A DNA stretch of 64,000 nt from Cepaea nemoralis (Eukaryota; Mollusca; Gastropoda; Stylommatophora; Helicidae). The stretch is taken from positions 546,001-610,000 of the forward strand of contig JACEFZ010027761.1 of assembly GCA_014155875.1 (NCBI GenBank). The letters are read 5' to 3'. The notes under the pieces were generated by a model. It was not told the origin of the DNA. It was given only the letters and a program-made list of their open reading frames with translations, and searched no databases. Numbering within the stretch: position 1 is the first letter of the stretch; every line of letters starts with the position of its first letter. Shown here in pieces: positions 10,985 through 21,899 of this stretch. The translations under genes were made by a program, and so were the position numbers.

Positions 10985-11335
10985 AAAACAATAAAATACA
11001 GAGGGTCTAGAAAAAGTGGGAATGAAAAGAGAGTTGATGAAATAAATAAAAATGATGCAAGTAAAATATTTCGGCCACGTGAAAAGACATAACTCTGATA
11101 AAAAAAACCATACGAGGGAGAAGGACGGGGAGGGGGGGGGAAGGTTGAAGTCAAGTCAGCAAGAGGTAGACAACAATACAAGTGGAAATATAACATAAAG
11201 ACATCGACGAACAGCAATATTACAGAATGTACAGTCAGGACGAGAGATAGACAGTATTAGAGATTCATTACAACCAACCTTCACTGTGCTGACGGCACTT
11301 GATTAATTGATCTATCACAACTGTTGGAGGTGTTT
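10985..11335 (+). pseudogene. LINE reverse-transcriptase C-terminal fragment
   Basis: With frameshifts reads 'YFGHVKRH', 'SARGRQQYKWKYNIK', a decayed form of the 'GH..R......GKR.RGR...W' C-terminus of non-LTR RT proteins. AT-rich and degraded. Confidence 0.5.
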
Positions 11336-11447
11336 GAGTAAGAAAATAATAACAGATGTTTTATACTTCCCAGATCAGCAATGCAAATTTTGCCAATTCA
11401 TTCACACACGTCGTTGTTTTACATAAGAGAATAAAGATGCCACTATT

Positions 11448-11488
11448 ATCCCAGGGCAATATCATCATCATCATCATCATCGTCGTCG

Positions 11489-11548
<60 letters not shown>

Positions 11549-11730
11549 AGTGTCCTGCCAGCTGGCGTATGTGTTCAAGTCTCTCCACAGATCGCGATAT
11601 TATTCCTCCACGCCACCGTCTCATTCCGTCTAGCATCATTTCTCTTGGTCTGCCTCCGCCTCTCTTCCCCTTGATCTTTCCAGTTGTCACGATGTTCTCC
11701 AATACCTTTAATCTCATCACGTGATCAAAG
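11448..11730 (-). pseudogene. LINE-F1 3' end with (ATG)n tail
   Basis: Minus frame gives 'LENIVTTGKIKGKRGGGRPR' then '...GMRRWRGG', the RT C-terminus, ending in a trinucleotide tail that appears on the plus strand as (ATC)n, 11460-11548. Confidence 0.85.
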
Positions 11731-12354
11731 AAAACCGTTTATCTCTTTCTAATTGTTATATATAATGTTCTTGTTTCATAAGCAGAACAATATTGCTATG
11801 AGAAATGTGAACTGACAAAAGAAGACGAAGAATACAAACAATATTACAAAAACAGAAAATTTACTAACGGATGTCATTTTGGTATCATTATACATTTATA
11901 AACAAACAAAATATGCCACGCAATAAATCACGGAACCTTTTGTTTGTAGCTTAAGTTAAAAATTGAAATAAAATAAAAATAAAGACACATTGAAAATATA
12001 ATATAGAAACGGACAGACAAACATCGCAGAATAAAAACAAATACAAAAACAAATATACACAGCAACAAATAATAGAAGTATTAAAAAAATTAACAAAATG
12101 TAGCAAATAAAAACAAGAAAGTTAAAAATAAATAAAGTGTAACAGAAAAAAAGATATTCAAGCAATTAGAAACAAATAAACAACCATAATAAAAATAAAT
12201 GAACATTTAACGTAATGACAGCAGGAATAATTAAAATAATACAAGGAACCCGCTGAAGTGCCAAAAAATCTAACCGATTTAATTGGCAAATTCAAAGACA
12301 AGTGGATAATTTTTGGTTTACAAAAACTAATCTAAACCCACAACACATTCTTAC
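11731..12354. other. Unassigned AT-rich stretch
   Basis: Strong A bias on the plus strand. A Phe/Ile-rich minus frame at 11956-12165 is a composition effect. Confidence 0.4.
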
Positions 12355-12450
12355 TATACCAGGACATATAATTGTGTGTATCGACAAGCAAGACAGCAAA
12401 AACAGGGGCAAGAGTGGCAGTAATAATTCTAAAAATTATAAGATAATTAT
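12355..12450 (-). CDS. Probable nAChR subunit exon: TM3
   Basis: The exon is 96 bp, acceptor acagttcccag, donor gtaaga, two bases in and one out; phase fits the TM2 exon exactly. Joined, the sequence reads 'LPAL' then 'NNYLIIFRIITATLAPVFAV', then 'LLVDTHNY'. This resembles the family pattern 'VPL.GKYFLF.M..VTLS....V.VLN.HHR', with the final His kept. The frame hits a stop soon after the proposed donor, so splicing there is required. Composition is AT-rich and the polypyrimidine tract is weak, so this call is less certain than the others. The following exons should lie to the left but none was recognised. Confidence 0.6.
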
Positions 12451-12547
12451 CTGGGAACTGTTTATAACAGGTAATTTGGGAGAAATAATTGTTACCACAG
12501 CTAGAGAAACACGAAGTACACATAATAAATATATACTATGCACCATG

Positions 12548-12835
12548 GAGGTATGGGAGGATTGCAGTAGAGTTGTGGCTAGGAGCCTACCTGCTATCCG
12601 GTGTGAATGAGTTCGAATTCGTAGCGAGGTGGCTTTTACAATTGTCCTACGTACCCATTTCTACCCGGCCTAAAATGGGTACCTGGAAATGGCTTGGGAA
12701 GTAAAGGCGGCCTGCGTGGTACTGACCACTTGACCCAAGGAGAGCCGATCGGTCTATAGAAATACAAGTCTAGCACCATATGCCAAATGCCCTTTGAGGC
12801 GTGTAAAGGGCTTCTTTAGGTTACTGACTGAATCT
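12548..12835 (+). mobile_element. SINE-F copy
   Basis: Head with 'gagttcgaattcgtagcg' B-box-like sequence, body 'cctggaaatggcttgggaag', end 'gatcggtctatagaaataca'. Lies in the intron between TM2 and TM3 exons. Confidence 0.75.
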
Positions 12836-13309
12836 TGCTGAAGCAGCACCAGGCACCGGGTGGTGATGTGCACTACTAAGAACAAATGCACGTTGAGATC
12901 CCGGGTTACTTCCCTGGGACAACACCACACAATTTAATAATAACAACAGGAGAGGTCCTACTGCATGGATGGCTTCTCCAGACCGAAAAGACAGATTGAG
13001 ACTAAGGAAACAGAGGAAACAGTCAGTATTCGACATGCACGTCGCTAAAATAGTCGCAGAAGGGGGCACAACGTACATCTTGGCACAGTCCTCATAACAA
13101 TGCTGGAGACATGCCCGCGCGCAACTCCGGGACCGGATGTCGTTAGATATAGTGGCACACACGGTCTAGAGGAGACAGCTATAGATACATTTTCCATGGT
13201 TGTAAACAACAGTATCAAAACCCGTGTTGGCTACACAACTGCCTCATGACTCTCTGTGAGCCAGGGAAAGAGTACATCAGGGTAAATGGCTACATAATCA
13301 TCTCATTAG
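12836..13309. other. Unassigned, possibly decayed LINE
   Basis: No clear domain. A short plus frame with 'ASPDRKDRLRLRKQRKQ' is seen near 12970 but is not recognised. Confidence 0.35.
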
Positions 13310-13775
13310 AGAAAACTGTTGGAGAACGCATGGAACAGAATTGTGACCAGAAGGTTCAGGTCCGAAGAAAGGAGTAGATCAGTATACTGTGCTATATTTT
13401 GGCCATTTACCATTCGAGGAATGACAGCTGAAGCAATGTCCCAGAATTCACATGGGGGTTCTCAGACTGGAATGGAACAGACAGACCAACTGGCAAATAA
13501 TGCACACATAGAGACGGGAAGAAGCATGAACAGGGCGGCTATCGTTAGTGCAGTACGGACTCCGCTGGCTGTTACTGACGAGATTCTGCCGCTAGCCCGT
13601 TACACTAACTGGGAGTGAAGCTTGGTCAAGCACGCCCATGCCGTCATCGAGGTCGAGAGAGGAAATTACATAGCCAGCTTCTTATGGGAACAGTGAGAAG
13701 AAATAATTTGGATTGGTTCATGCATCGGATGACTGAGCACGCATGGGATACCCGGCGTGCAGTAAAGTCATTCGA
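13310..13775 (+). pseudogene. RNH-LINE fragment, RNase H end and C-terminus
   Basis: 'QTDQLANNAHIETGRSMNRA' corresponds to the last RNase H motif, followed by the frame-shifted 'GRERKLHSQLLMGTVRRNNL' and 'RMTEHAWDTRRAV'. Broken by stops. Confidence 0.65.
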
Positions 13776-14081
13776 TATAACATAAGAATCTCTTGTTTCT
13801 GCACCCTGTGGTCACTAAGATAGCACATAAACAAATTGGAAAGTAGGTCTTGGGTTGGGTAGGCGTCGAAGTGCACTTTATTTCAAAAACAACGAGGCAA
13901 CTATAGCTTTCAGTTCGTATGTTGACTAGTGTGTTTTCTAAGCTGCTCTACTTTCTTCTACTTCTCTGAACGATAGTCAAAACTTGTGAATTTGTTTATA
14001 TGCTGATAACATACACATAACATAAAACAACATAACATAACGTACTCGAGAACTATCTACAATGTAACAAATAAGACTTAC
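13776..14081. other. Unassigned intronic sequence
   Basis: Between LINE relic and TM2 exon; AT-rich, nothing recognised. Confidence 0.4.
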
Positions 14082-14168
14082 TTAGAGCTGGCAACTCATC
14101 GTGAGCAAGCGGCAGAATATCACATAGTTTGATGTGGAGAATAATGAGCGACAAAATGACGATGGACC
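14082..14168 (-). CDS. nAChR subunit exon: pore-lining TM2
   Basis: The exon is 87 bp, acceptor gctttcttgcag, donor gtaagt, two bases in and one out. With the leftover base of the TM1 exon it reads G then 'SIVILSLIILHIKLCDILP' and 'LAHDELPAL'. This fits TM2 ('LGI.VLLSLTVFLLL..E..P..SD.VPL'): Leu at 9', Asp at the outer 20' ring, then the 'D.LP.L' linker to TM3. Unusual pore residues are Ile at 6' (normally Ser/Thr), His at 15' and Lys at 17'. It is 15 kb downstream of the TM1 exon. Recognition rests on the join to a certain exon and the matching phase. Confidence 0.85.
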   Translation of the reverse strand, partial: GPSSFCRSLFSTSNYVIFCRLLTMSCQL

Positions 14169-14670
14169 CTGCAAGAAAGCAACACATTAATGTTGTGTCA
14201 AACAGCATTCTTGTAGTCACGATAAAGAAAAGCATTGCACTACAGGTGTACACACGTGTCTCAGTCTCGCAAAGCTCAGAGGAAAAAATAGGGTCTGTTT
14301 CCACTTTTATTCCATGTTTATTTAGCATTTGTTTAATTGTAGTTTGCCTTGTTCATGTATATTCATGCACGGTATATTTAGTAGCTATCATCGCCGTCGC
14401 CACCGTTGTCATCAACATCTTCTTTTATTTTACATATTTTTCTTCTTTCATTCTTCTACCACTTCTTTTTCATCCTCTCTTTTTTTCTATTCCTTCTTCC
14501 TCTTCTTCTTTCACTTCTTCTTCTTCTGCTGTTTGCTCTTCGTCACGTTATGGATTTGGTGCTTGTCCGATAGTTTTAGACCAAATGTCACTCGTGTCTC
14601 GTGGCCAATAATTCCACGCCGGCCACCCACCTGTAATTCCCAACAAATTCCACAGTATCCAATTAAGACC
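14169..14670. other. Intronic sequence with a pyrimidine-rich tract
   Basis: First part lies directly upstream of the TM2 exon acceptor. 14430-14545 is a (TTC)-rich tract. No gene. Confidence 0.45.
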
Positions 14671-14679
14671 TGTAACTGT

Positions 14680-14872
14680 CGTGGCGGACTGTTGTGTCGG
14701 CGTTCTGGCAGCTGCCTTATGCGTGTAGTTGGCTGTGCGTGCTGTTGGATTGTCGGTACTTTGTCTGTTCAACTATTTATATGAGGCAGCGAGGGGAATT
14801 TTTTATGATATTCACTGGCACAGGAACTGGGCATTAGGGGAGTGACCCTTTGACGTGAACTTGGAACGACTG

Positions 14873-14930
<58 letters not shown>

Positions 14931-15045
14931 AAATTAAATTAGCTACTAACTAACTAACTAACTAACTAACTAGCTAGCTAGCTAACTAACTAACTAATTA
15001 ACTGACTGCCTGACTGACTGACTGACTGACTAACTGACTGACAAT
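14680..15045 (+). mobile_element. Family H repeat with expanded (CTAA)n/(CTGA)n tail
   Basis: Shares 'ggcggactnt...ggcatactggcag'-like sequence, 'tgaggcagcgaggggaattt' and 'gtgaccctttg' with 17300-17515. The shared end runs into tetranucleotide repeats from about 14868 to 15045, so the array looks like a grown 3' tail. Confidence 0.7.
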
Positions 15046-15229
15046 TTAGACCGAAATGACCTAAGTGCACAGGCCAAACAAAAATAACCCCACCTCGAAA
15101 GTAATACGAACATCAGAGCACTGGCCCGCACATAAGCGTGCTAACTACTGTGCCACAGCGATACTCTCAGCTCGATCAAGTCATCCCTATTTTCAAACGA
15201 GTTTATGGTAGCCACGAAGCCCCCTTTAA

Positions 15230-15400
15230 CAAGTGAAGAGCTTCAAGTACTTAGGAAGTATAATACCATCAAACGGCCAATCAGAAGACGAGGTGAAGAA
15301 TAGGTACAATAAGGTAAACCAACTCATTGGACAAATGCCACCAATATTAAGAACAAACACGTATCAGTAGATTCTAAAAATCACTCTATTAGGTGATACA
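15230..15400 (+). pseudogene. LINE RT fragment
   Basis: 'FKYLGSIIPSNGQSEDEVKN' is the well-known 'KYLGS.I..DG....E...RI' motif C-terminal to the RT fingers. A stop follows 'LRTNTYQ'. Confidence 0.75.
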
Positions 15401-15484
15401 AAATAGTGAAGTCTAGTGCTTTATAATTACTACAACATGTTAGAGTTCAGTGTTGAATACTTCTATAGCATGCTGAAGTTCAGT

Positions 15485-16960
15485 GTTGTTTCTTCTTCTT
15501 CTTTCGTTCGCTTGAAATATGTCTATATCTGCAATGTTGTCTCTTGTATGAATTTAACTGTCTTTTTCAGTTAACACAGTGGTCCATAGAGCTTATCTTC
15601 CACTGTTGTCTCTCTAGGCCAGAAGGTTTGCCTAGATATGTTATATTTTGGGCAGTCTTGGAGTATATGCTCTGCTGTCTGCGAGGCCAATCCACATGTG
15701 CACATGGCTGTTTCACCAATCTTGAATTTTGTATACATGTGGTTGCGTAATCTATTGTGTCCTGTTCTGAGGTGCAGTATAGTGACTTGTTCTGGTCTGT
15801 CCATAACGTGGTAGTCATCTTGAGCAGGTTTTGGTGGCTTTCTGACTGATTTGATCATTCTTTTCTTTTGGTGGTATGTAACGGGCACATCAGGCTGTTC
15901 TTCTTTGGCTCCTTCCTTAGCCAATTGATCAGCTCTGTCGTTTCCGGGTACTCCACAGTGGGATGGTATTCACTGTATGGTGACCTTATGCTGACTGCTA
16001 AGTTCAGAAAGTAGTGTCCTTAGTACTGGCAATTTCCCAGACAGGAGCGCCTCGAGTACTGATTTTGCATTTGTCAATAGCACCACAGGTTGTGTACCAT
16101 TGCCGGTATTTAGTAATTTCTCTGTTGCTATCTTGATTGCCTCAATTTCAGCATCATAGTTATGGCAATACTTTCCTGACGGTACTCTGGCTGTGTCCCT
16201 AGTATTATTTGGGTATTCTATGTACACTCCCGCTCCTCCATTTCGAACAGCATTTTGTGCCAACCCATCTGTGTAAACTCGGATCCAGAGGTCCTGTGGG
16301 TATTCTTCATCAAGGAAGCTGAGAGTGGATGTTCTGCGCTGCACACTGTTCTGTTCTTCCTTGTCAAATATTCCTCTCACTTTTGTCTGGATTTATAATG
16401 ATAGTCTATGTTCATCTTTCCATGGAGTTCGCTCTGGAATAGTTGTTAGGGGGATACCAACTGTGGGCAGATCGGTGGTTTCTCTGCAGTGTCGTTTGGC
16501 CTGGTGGATAAAGCTACTTCTTTTCAACCACCCCATAGCTAGGTTTTCAAATCTGTTCTTCATAGGGTGGCCTGGCAAGCTGAGGAACTTTTCTGCTTGT
16601 ATTAGCGTTTTCGTATGTCTGCGCTCACTCAGTGCTTGTGTCCTCCCCATCTTCTCCATTTCCACTATAGGGGTTGATCTCATCCCTCCTGTGGTGACTC
16701 TAAGTGCTTGATTTTGCACCTTGTCCAGCTCTTGTAGTGTGGTTTTTGATGCTGAACACCACGCAGTTGACCCATATTCCAGGTGTGGTCGTATGCTCTG
16801 TTGGTAAACTTTGCTTAGTATTTTCTCACTGGCTCCCATGTGGTTCCACTTAGCTTTCTCAGGATGGCTGTTTTCCTTCTGGCTTTTGCTACTGCTTTGT
16901 TGATGTGCTTTCTCCATGTCAGCCTGCCATCAAATGTTACTGCAATGTATGTTGGTTCTT
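15485..16960 (-). pseudogene. RNH-LINE relic: RT thumb region plus RNase H
   Basis: Minus frames: 16917-16393 has RT C-terminus 'QQSIRPHLEYGSTAWCSASK' and 'LDKVQNQALRVTTGGMRSTP'; 16380-15970 has RNase H 'IRVYTDGLAQNA', 'YDAEIEAIKIA', 'LLTNAKSVLEALLSGK'; 15924-15571 has the C-terminal 'RTGHNRLRNHMYTKFKIGET'. A TGA replaces the RNase H Trp found at the equivalent site near 10160. The 3' end at about 15490 is the GAA-type tail. Confidence 0.9.
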
Positions 16961-17019
16961 AACGTATCAAGAAGAGAGAAAATAAGAAATAATTAAACCT
17001 CAACAAAAGTTGTGCAGCG

Positions 17020-17215
17020 CTAGATTACATTAGAAAATAGCAAGTTAAATGGTTCGGTCATATGACTAGGCTCCCAAATGATAGTATACCACAACAGGCA
17101 ATGATGTACAGACCAAGGTGATCCAGAAGAAGAAGCTGACCATGTAAACGATGGACAGAACGAATAACAGAGTTCATGGGAATCACGATATATGAAGCCT
17201 ATAAAAGACACCCTC
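17020..17215 (+). pseudogene. LINE RT C-terminal fragment
   Basis: 'WFGHMTRLPNDSIPQQAM' (with a frame change) and 'RWTERITEFMGITIYEAYKR' correspond to the RT C-terminus; related minus copy at 37290-37475. Confidence 0.65.
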
Positions 17216-17299
17216 CCGCTGTTAATGTTTCACCTTCGCCTTGTGCAGTAATGTGTGGCTACAGGTTTTGTAGTGACAACGCTTCCATCGACGATGAAC

Positions 17300-17515
17300 T
17301 GTATTTTTCGTGGCGGACTTTCGGGTTGGCATACTGGCAGTGGTATTATGCATGGTTTACCTATGCGGGCTGTTGGTTTGTCAAAACTCCTGCCTGTTAT
17401 ACTTTTCACATGGGGCAGTGAGGAGCATTTTGAGTGATATTAACTAACACAGGAACATAGCATAATGGGGCGACCCTTTGCCGCAAAGTTGTAACCCCGA
17501 TTAACTAACAACTAT
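17300..17515 (+). mobile_element. Family H repeat, second copy
   Basis: Same layout as 14680: 'gtggcggactttcgggttgg', 'acatggggcagtgaggagca', 'ggggcgaccctttg', and a short (ctaa) end. Confidence 0.65.
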
Positions 17516-17877
17516 CCTTTAACTAAATAACAAAAGTACCGGCACAAGTCCGTATTAGCACCGTATTTACAATAAAGAAAACGGAGGGGAGATATTACAA
17601 CGGACATCAAACGACATCCGTCTCTATCTCCCAACTCTTTATTATCAATGGACATCAAACGACGCCCACCTCTTTCTCCCACCACTTTATTATCAATGCC
17701 ATACGTGGTGCCTATCAATTTCCCGCTACAGAAAACTCGTTTATCTGTGAGACCAAAGGCAGAAGAGAAGTGGTCGGAGTTCCCAGAAAAAAAATAAATA
17801 GAAACAGATATCAGAAATATGATAAGGATAACATCATGCAAATCGGCGGCTGCGGCTTAGAAGTTAATGAACGGAGT
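17516..17877. other. Unassigned, with a 57-bp tandem duplication
   Basis: 'gacatcaaacgac' and 'actttattatcaatg' recur near 17604 and 17650. Nothing else recognised. Confidence 0.45.
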
Positions 17878-18080
17878 TTCACAATCACCGGACATACCGG
17901 GTCGAGGGTTAGTAGGGCGAGTTGGAAGCAGTTCGCATTGCGTTGATTTCGATAATATAAGCGGCCGGCCGTTCAGAAAGCAATGGCAAACTACTGAATG
18001 TAAAATTGCCCAGTAAACCACAAATAGCTAATACATGCGGGGATTGATTGCGACGTCCTGTAAAGGACACGCAACAATTG
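17878..18080 (+). mobile_element. SINE-D copy
   Basis: 'ggccgttcagaaagcaatgg' and 'cgacgtcctgtaaaggacac'; head diverged. Confidence 0.8.
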
Positions 18081-18136
18081 TTTATATCACGCACTGAATA
18101 CACCGAGAGGAGACATGTTAAGTTGGTTAGGTTACT

Positions 18137-18365
18137 TGCATATCGTTTACAGGACGTCGCTTTCAACCACAGCATTTTTTAGGCTGTTGGTGATTTCTTA
18201 GCAAGTTTTATGTTCAGTAGTTAACCATTGTTTTCTGAACGATCGGCACAAATACTGTTGTATGAAAATCAGCGCAAGGCGGTCTGCTGTCAAATCTCCA
18301 ATAGCTGCGTTTCTACGCTGTATGCGGGATTACGAATTGAGTGCGTAGCCCCTTCGTCACAGAGC
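18137..18365 (-). mobile_element. SINE-D copy
   Basis: Reverse-oriented: 'tttacaggacgtcgctttca', 'ttctgaacgatcggcac', 'gcgggattacgaattgagtg'. Forms an inverted pair with the copy at 17878. Confidence 0.8.
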
Positions 18366-18462
18366 CGGCTTAGGTATGCTATGAGAATACAACCTGAACT
18401 CAACCGATAAGAGCATGCATACAACGGGAAGTATATATTTCATGTGATTGACGGGAGGTGAG

Positions 18463-18750
18463 CCTGGCCGAATTGATAGGAGACCTCGTTCTTAAACATC
18501 CGGTGTGCTGATGCTGAGGTAGGGAGTTAAAACCGGTCAGTTGGACTAAAATGTTAACTTCTAGTCCTTGACTTAGGGACACGCAGTACAAGTACTTCTG
18601 AAGTTGGAGTGGGTTCGCCTGATGACGAGGGACTCTGGTAATAAAGAAAAATAATCGACGCGCAAAATTCAGTCCAATGATACTTGAAGTAAGCGTGTAT
18701 GGACTGCGCTTGAGGTCAAAGCGAGCGTGGGCCAAAAATAATAAATAAAT
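18463..18750 (+). mobile_element. SINE-B copy
   Basis: 'ggccgaattgataggagacc' head, 'acttctgaagttggagtggg' body, 'aaaataataaataaat' A-rich end. Confidence 0.85.
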
Positions 18751-18879
18751 ATCTGATTGGGGATATAGAACAAGATAAAGAGTGGGAAATCAACAGCAAA
18801 CATCAAGAGCACACTATACAAGCACTTAATTTCTTTTTTCTGTTTTGCGTTCACTTGTTTTGGAACTCAAGTTAGTCAA

Positions 18880-19126
18880 TACACGCGCTACTACTTCTCG
18901 TAATAGCAGCTACTCAGGAATGTACTGAACTGATTTTCACTACTACCAATGTCGCTCGTCATCAGGCTGCGACTTTATGTGCACTTGTAATCTACGTCCC
19001 CAAGTCAAGGACGAGAAGTCAACATTTTAGTCCACCTGGCGGTGTAGGAGTTGAATCCGCTACCTCGGCATCAGCACACTGGAAGTTTAAAAGCCAGTAA
19101 TCTTATCTATCCGGCCACGCTGACCG
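18880..19126 (-). mobile_element. SINE-B copy
   Basis: Reverse-oriented: 'aaggacgagaagtcaacatt', 'ggagttgaatcc', head 'cggccacgctgacc' at right. Inverted pair with 18463. Confidence 0.85.
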
Positions 19127-19327
19127 GCAACCATGGCAACACATTGGACCTAGCAGCGCTAGCTTAGATTCCCTCCGCAGCTCAGCTGTGGAACAATCTT
19201 CCACAACAAATGAAAGACAATACTAATCCCTATACATGCGATTGAAACGTATTTCAACTTTACTTCAGTACATATATACACCCCCTTTTTAATATGTCGG
19301 TTCCTAAAGCAATCAATCAACCCCCTT

Positions 19328-19396
<69 letters not shown>

Positions 19397-19486
19397 TTCA
19401 AAGGACAAATTGTATAATAAGCATTCTCCTAACGGTGGTACGATACCTCTACCGTAGCTAATTATGATTGCGATGTCAAAAATTAG
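19127..19486. repeat. Intronic sequence with (TAA)n
   Basis: (taa)n occupies 19328-19396. The remainder is unassigned. Confidence 0.8.
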
Positions 19487-19552
19487 GTTTAGAGCTGTGT
19501 TTCCCAACGTTGGGCCCACGCCCCACAGGGGGGCAATTCGAAAATGGAAGAA

Positions 19553-19659
19553 ATCGGCTGGATATAACAAAACGTGGAGACTTGAGACTGAAGTTAACTA
19601 AATTGGAACCTGACTTAAAATCTCTTTGCAGCAAGCATCAAGCGCTAGGATCTCACTAA
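19553..19659 (+). pseudogene. C-terminal remnant of hAT transposase
   Basis: About 35 codons ending in a stop: 'NRLDITKRGDLRLKLTKLEP' then 'DLKSLCSKHQALGSH'. This parallels the C-terminus of the intact transposase ('NRLDVENDLRCAL...SH'). All upstream coding sequence is deleted. Confidence 0.8.
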
Positions 19660-19944
19660 ATTTAAATAATAAATAATCTTCTTATATATAAAAGGCAATG
19701 TGTGTGGATATGTATGTCTTTTATGCGTTCGCGAACGGCCCATCCGATTGAGATGAAATTTTCTACACGCCTTCCTCTCATTCCAGCGCTGCCAACTGTC
19801 ATATTTTTGTTTCTTCTTCCTCCTCCTCCCTCCTCCCCCTCCCTAAATACGTACGTAAATATATGATGATGATGATGATGAAAGAATCCCCGAACCAAAA
19901 CGCTAGGACAAGCGAAGAAAATGACGTGACTACACAGAATCGTC

Positions 19945-20085
19945 TCACGGCAATCATCATCATCATCAAGTGCCGTGCCGGCTGGCGTAGGCGTTCATGG
20001 TTCTCCATAGATCTCAGTCTTTGGTTTTCTGGATCAACTCTGCTGCTGATATATATGCCTCCATGCCACGGCAATATCAATAACA
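19945..20085 (-). mobile_element. LINE-F1-like 3' end within the Helitron
   Basis: 'atcatcatcatcaagtgccg' and 'tggcgtaggcgttcatgg' match the tail and 3' end at 11530-11580. Probably captured by, or inserted into, the Helitron. Confidence 0.65.
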
Positions 20086-20184
20086 ATTCATCTTTTTATG
20101 TGTAAGGAAGTTATCTAAAGTCGTGTAGAAGGGAAGAACAATCAATGGAAGGACCGAAATCACAGAACCTAGACGAGTATGAAT

Positions 20185-21420
20185 TCGGAATGGCGAACTC
20201 CCTCCTCCTCCTCCTCCTCCCTCCTCCCTCTTCCTCTCCCTTCCTCCTACTCCCTCCTCCTCCCTCTCCCTCCTCCTTCTCCCTCATCCTCCTCCCTCCA
20301 CCCTCCTTCTCCCTCCACCCTCCTCCTCTTCATCCTCCCTTCCTCCTCCTCCTCCTCCCTCCTCCTCCTCCCTTCTCCTCCTCCTCCTCCCTCCTCCATT
20401 CCTCCGTCTCCTCTTCCCTCCTCCCTCTCCCTCCTCCATCCTCTTCCTCCTCCTCCTCTCCCTTCCTCCTCCTCCTCTCTCCCTCATCCCTTTTCCTCCC
20501 TCCTTCTCCTCCCTCTACCTAATCCCTCCTCCTCCTCCTTCCTCCACATCCCTCCTCCTCCTCTCCCCTCCTCCTCCTACCTCTTTCCCCTTGCCCTCCC
20601 CCCCTCCCTCCTCCATCCTCCCTCTTTCTCCTCCTCCTCCCTCTTCCTCCTCCCTCCTCCTTCCTTTTCCTCCTCCTCCTACCTCCTCCCTTTTCCTCCC
20701 CCTCCCTCTATCTCCTCCCTCCACCTCCCTCTTCCTCCTCCTCCCTCCTCATCATTCCTCCTCCTCCCCCTCCCTCGTCCTTCTACCTCTTCCTCCCTCC
20801 TCCTCCTCCCTCCCTCTCCCTCCTCCTCCGCCTGCGTTCTCCTCCTCCCTCCTCCTCCCCCTCCCTCCTCCATCCTCCTAATACCTCCTCCTCTCTCTTC
20901 CTCCTCCTCCCTCCTCCTTCTCCTCTTTCCCCCCTCCTCCTCCTAATCCCTCCTCCTCCTCCCTCCTCTCTCCACCTCTCTTCCTCCTACCTCTCTCCTC
21001 CCTTTTCCTCCCTCCTCCTCCTTCCTCCACCTCCCTCTTCCTCCTCCTCCCCCTCCTACCTTCTCCCTCCTCCTTCTACCTCTTCCTTCCTCCACCTCCT
21101 CCCTTCTCCTCCTCCCTCCTCCTCCTCCTGCGTTCTCCTCCTCCCTCCTCCTCCTTATCCCTCCTTCTCCTTCTTTTTCCTCCTCCTCCTCCCTCTCCTC
21201 CTCCTTCCTACTCCTCCTCCTCCCTCCTCCTCCTTCTCCTCTTTCCCCCCTCTTCCTCCTAATCCCTCCTCCTCCCTCCTATTCCTCCCTACTCCTCCTC
21301 CCCCCTCCTCCTACTCTCTCTGCCTATCTCTTCCTCCTCCTCCCTACTTCTCCCTCCTCCACCCTCTTCCTCCTCCTTCCTCCTACTCCTTTTTCTTCTT
21401 CTTCTTCTGCTGCTGCTGCC
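20185..21420. repeat. 1.2-kb CCT-rich pyrimidine tract
   Basis: Almost pure C/T on the plus strand, built from cctcct and ccctcc runs, ending in (ttc)(tgc). Long Ser/Pro/Leu frames across it (e.g. 20179-20946) are low-complexity artefacts. Confidence 0.97.
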
Positions 21421-21534
21421 GCCGCTCCATTTACCCAAGTTAATTGTTGGGGGAATATGTAAAGATCTTTCAAGTGCTCTTTCTAATGCTTTTTGTCCGT
21501 TTATCTAAGGTTGTTCTAACCGCAACCAATAAAT

Positions 21535-21537
21535 GAT

Positions 21538-21577
<40 letters not shown>

Positions 21578-21735
21578 GAGGGAGGGACAGACAGATAGAC
21601 AGACAGATAGATAGTCGGGAACGGGAACGGGAGCTTATATGACTACTTATATGAATTAAATGAGATGCTCCACACCAGGAGCCAGGCGATGCCGGGCAGG
21701 GTCAGACAGACAGACAGACAGACAGATAGACATTC

Positions 21736-21766
<31 letters not shown>

Positions 21767-21858
21767 TAGTCGGTAACGGGAACGGGAGCTTATATGACTA
21801 CTTATATGAATTAAATGAGATGCTCCACACCAGGAGCCAGGCGATGCCGGGCAGGGTC

Positions 21859-21899
<41 letters not shown>

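Noticed and set aside
11956..12165. Hydrophobic minus frame as the missing TM4 exon
   Set aside because: Phe/Ile content follows A-rich composition; no TM4 motif and no suitable splice sites seen.
20145..20946. Ser/Pro/Leu-rich 125-255 codon frames
   Set aside because: Pure CCT tract; frames are open in all phases for lack of A and G.
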